DNA of 6,851 nucleotides, taken from contig CAMLNK010000219.1 in the NCBI GenBank assembly GCA_946481035.1, forward strand, positions 1 to 6,851. Direction: 5' to 3'. The notes under the pieces are model-generated. The model made no database searches. It was not told where the DNA came from and was given only the letters and a program-made list of their open reading frames with translations. The stretch is from an uncultured Dyadobacter sp. Lineage in GTDB: Bacteria; Bacteroidota; Bacteroidia; Cytophagales; Spirosomataceae. Positions within the stretch are counted from its first letter, which is position 1. Every line of letters starts with the position of its first letter. A program made the translations under genes and the position numbers. Shown one piece after another: positions 5,231 to 6,851 of this stretch.

Positions 5231-6851
5231 TTAGTAGCCCGGATTTTGTTCGAGCTGGTTGTTCGAAGCCTGGATTTCTGTGCGCGGGATCGGCAGCCAG
5301 TATTGCTTATCGGCAAAGCTGCGGCCGGTCAGCGCTTCCTTCCGGGTATAGGTAAACGTACTGCCGCTCTTGCCGATCTCGACACCATAAGCAGGTTTGC
5401 TTTCGGTGGTAGCAGCGATTTTCCAACGGCGTACATCATAGAAACGGTGCTCCTCGAAAGCGAGCTCGATACGGCGCTCGTTGCGGATACGCTCGCGCAT
5501 CTGCGCCTGTGTAAGGCCCGCAGGCAATGCAGGCATACCCACACCCGTACGCTGACGAATCGCATTCACTGCCGCATACACGCTCGCATCCGGGCCGGCC
5601 GCCTCGTTTTGTGCCTCGGCATAGTTCAGCAATATTTCAGCATAGCGGAAGTAAATCCAGGTTTGCGTACCAGCCACGTCCCAAGGGTTATCGATCGGCA
5701 GGTTGTCATTCATGAATTTTTTCAAATAGTAACCTGTCTTCGAAGTATTCCAGTTAGACGGGCCGTCTTTGCTGTCCTTTCCGCCCGGTGTGAAGGTCTC
5801 CACGGTGCTGCCGCGGTAAGGAGCGCCATTGTAAAGAATGGTTGCATAAAAACGCGGGTCGCGGTTTTTGTACGGGTTCTTCGGATCGTAGCTTGTGTTG
5901 GCGTCTGTAATGCGGGTACCGTCCATCATTTCGTAGTCGTCCACCAGGTTCTGCATCGGTACGTTACCGCCCCAGGCATTGTAGCCGTTCGGTCCGTTCG
6001 AAATTTCGAGACACACGTGGCGCGCGCCTACCGCGTATAAGCGACCGAAGATGATCTCCTGGTTGTCGGTAGTCGTGAAAAGGTTGCCGTAGCCGCCGGT
6101 GTACAGGCTGTATTTATTCAAATCCATCACCGCTTTCGCTGCTGCGGCTGCCTGCTGCCAGGTACCTGCATTGTAAAGCGGGCTGGCGGCGTAAAGTGCC
6201 AGACGTGCTTTCAAAGCCAGTGCAGCGCCTTTGGTGGCACGGCCCAGCTTCCAGGTACTATTGTCGTTAGCCGCCGGCAACAATGCAGCCGCTTCGTCCA
6301 GCTGTGCAATGGCGTAGTCCAGGCCAGCCTTGATTTCTGCTCTCTGGAACAATTCCGGGCTTGTCAGATCGTCGCTTACCTCGTAAACTTTGTCGCCCAG
6401 CAATACCACTTTACCGTAGTTACGCAGCAAGTCGTGGTAGCGGAATGCGCGGATAAACTGCAACTCGCCTTTCAACCGGTTACGCCGACCGGCGCTCATC
6501 GGCACGGCGTCGATATTGGCCAGCGCGTAGTTGATTTCGCGGATGCTGCGGTAGCTGCGGCCCCAGAAAGTACCGGCGATACCGGTGTTCTCAGGTGCGA
6601 TCTGCCCCCGCTGGATCAGCCAGGTATTGTCGTCGTTGTTGTATATGGATTCATCGGTAACCGACGACCACATCGCGTATTCAAAACCGCGCCCAAAGCC
6701 CGGCAATGTACCTTCCGCTTCCTTGTCGGTCAGGCGGACGCCCATGTAGCGGTTGGTAACGTATGCTTCGAAAAGTACGGAATCGGAGAGAATGGACGCA
6801 TCGGACACACGGTCGGTGGGTACGACGTCCAGGAAGTTCTGGTCGCACGCA
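5231..6851 (-). CDS. SusD/RagB-family outer-membrane glycan-binding lipoprotein, 5' partial
   Basis: Surface lipoprotein that binds oligosaccharide and works as the lid of a SusC TonB-dependent transporter. The frame stays open to the window edge. Translating the last 43 bases adds ACDQNFLDVVPTDR ahead of VSDASIL. The cysteine (codon 6845-6847) fits the lipidated Cys, and FLDVVPTDRVSD is the usual start of mature SusD proteins, so only the signal peptide is missing. The GTG at 6808 is an internal valine, not the start. The mature part is about 538 residues, normal for the family. Family hallmarks include a TPR-like helix (KGAALALKARLALYAASPLY), RYAEILLNYAEAQNEA, INIRQR-type (VNAIRQRTG), ERRIELAFEEHRFYDVRRW and the C-terminal YWLPIPRTEI...LEQNPGY. 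The stop is TAA at 5231-5233, followed 11 bp later by a hairpin. A susC gene is expected immediately upstream, outside the window. Family assignment is firm; the ligand is unknown. Confidence 0.96.
   Translation of the reverse strand, partial: ACDQNFLDVVPTDRVSDASILSDSVLFEAYVTNRYMGVRLTDKEAEGTLPGFGRGFEYAMWSSVTDESIYNNDDNTWLIQRGQIAPENTGIAGTFWGRSYRSIREINYALANIDAVPMSAGRRNRLKGELQFIRAFRYHDLLRNYGKVVLLGDKVYEVSDDLTSPELFQRAEIKAGLDYAIAQLDEAAALLPAANDNSTWKLGRATKGAALALKARLALYAASPLYNAGTWQQAAAAAKAVMDLNKYSLYTGGYGNLFTTTDNQEIIFGRLYAVGARHVCLEISNGPNGYNAWGGNVPMQNLVDDYEMMDGTRITDANTSYDPKNPYKNRDPRFYATILYNGAPYRGSTVETFTPGGKDSKDGPSNWNTSKTGYYLKKFMNDNLPIDNPWDVAGTQTWIYFRYAEILLNYAEAQNEAAGPDASVYAAVNAIRQRTGVGMPALPAGLTQAQMRERIRNERRIELAFEEHRFYDVRRWKIAATTESKPAYGVEIGKSGSTFTYTRKEALTGRSFADKQYWLPIPRTEIQASNNQLEQNPGY

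Noticed and set aside
5246..6040. 264-codon plus-strand open frame antisense to susD
   Set aside because: It lies wholly inside a well-recognised susD. The translation is rich in Arg, Val, Ala and His with no domain, and such antisense frames are common in GC-balanced coding DNA.
6806..6808. GTG as the start of SusD
   Set aside because: The frame continues upstream to the window edge with a lipoprotein Cys and the conserved FLDVVPTDR sequence, so this GTG is an internal valine.

Overview
The window looks like a chromosomal piece of a Bacteroidota bacterium. The evidence is a SusD-type nutrient-binding lipoprotein, a C-terminal type IX secretion (T9SS) sorting domain, a TTTG/TAnnTTTG promoter and the lack of clear Shine-Dalgarno sites. 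The base composition is roughly balanced, and the T9SS tail would fit an environmental member of the Cytophagales such as Dyadobacter or a relative. That genus-level guess is an inference from general resemblance and was not tested. All four genes read on the minus strand, so transcription runs from high to low coordinates.

From right to left: 6851-5231 is a SusD/RagB-family outer-membrane lipoprotein that lacks only its signal peptide, because the lipid-anchor cysteine lies at the window edge. After a 71-bp spacer with a perfect 10-bp hairpin comes 5159-3597, a glycoside hydrolase family 30 (GH30) lipoprotein with both catalytic glutamates recognisable. These two genes are the downstream end of a polysaccharide utilization locus (PUL). 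The partner SusC transporter is expected just beyond the right edge. SusD would capture glycan at the cell surface and GH30 would cut beta-linked chains; the exact substrate cannot be read from the sequence.

A strong intrinsic terminator (3530-3566) ends the PUL transcript, and a consensus-like Bacteroidota promoter (3490-3520) starts a new unit. Its first gene, 3457-1514, encodes a secreted protein with seven FG-GAP repeats, predicted here to form a seven-bladed beta-propeller, then an Fn3-like domain and a T9SS type A sorting domain. After a 51-bp gap with no visible terminator comes 1462-149, a polytopic inner-membrane protein of unknown function with DQWD and HNEHR motifs in its first outer loop. 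This arrangement resembles GT-C-type glycosyltransferases. Its stop codon lies inside a purine/pyrimidine inverted repeat (80-153) with a G-quadruplex motif.

No RNA gene, mobile element or CRISPR array was seen. No clearly new system is present. The points most worth a second look are the near-perfect 64-residue propeller period with a recurring acidic loop, the hairpin between susD and the GH30 gene, and the unusual inverted repeat at the left end.
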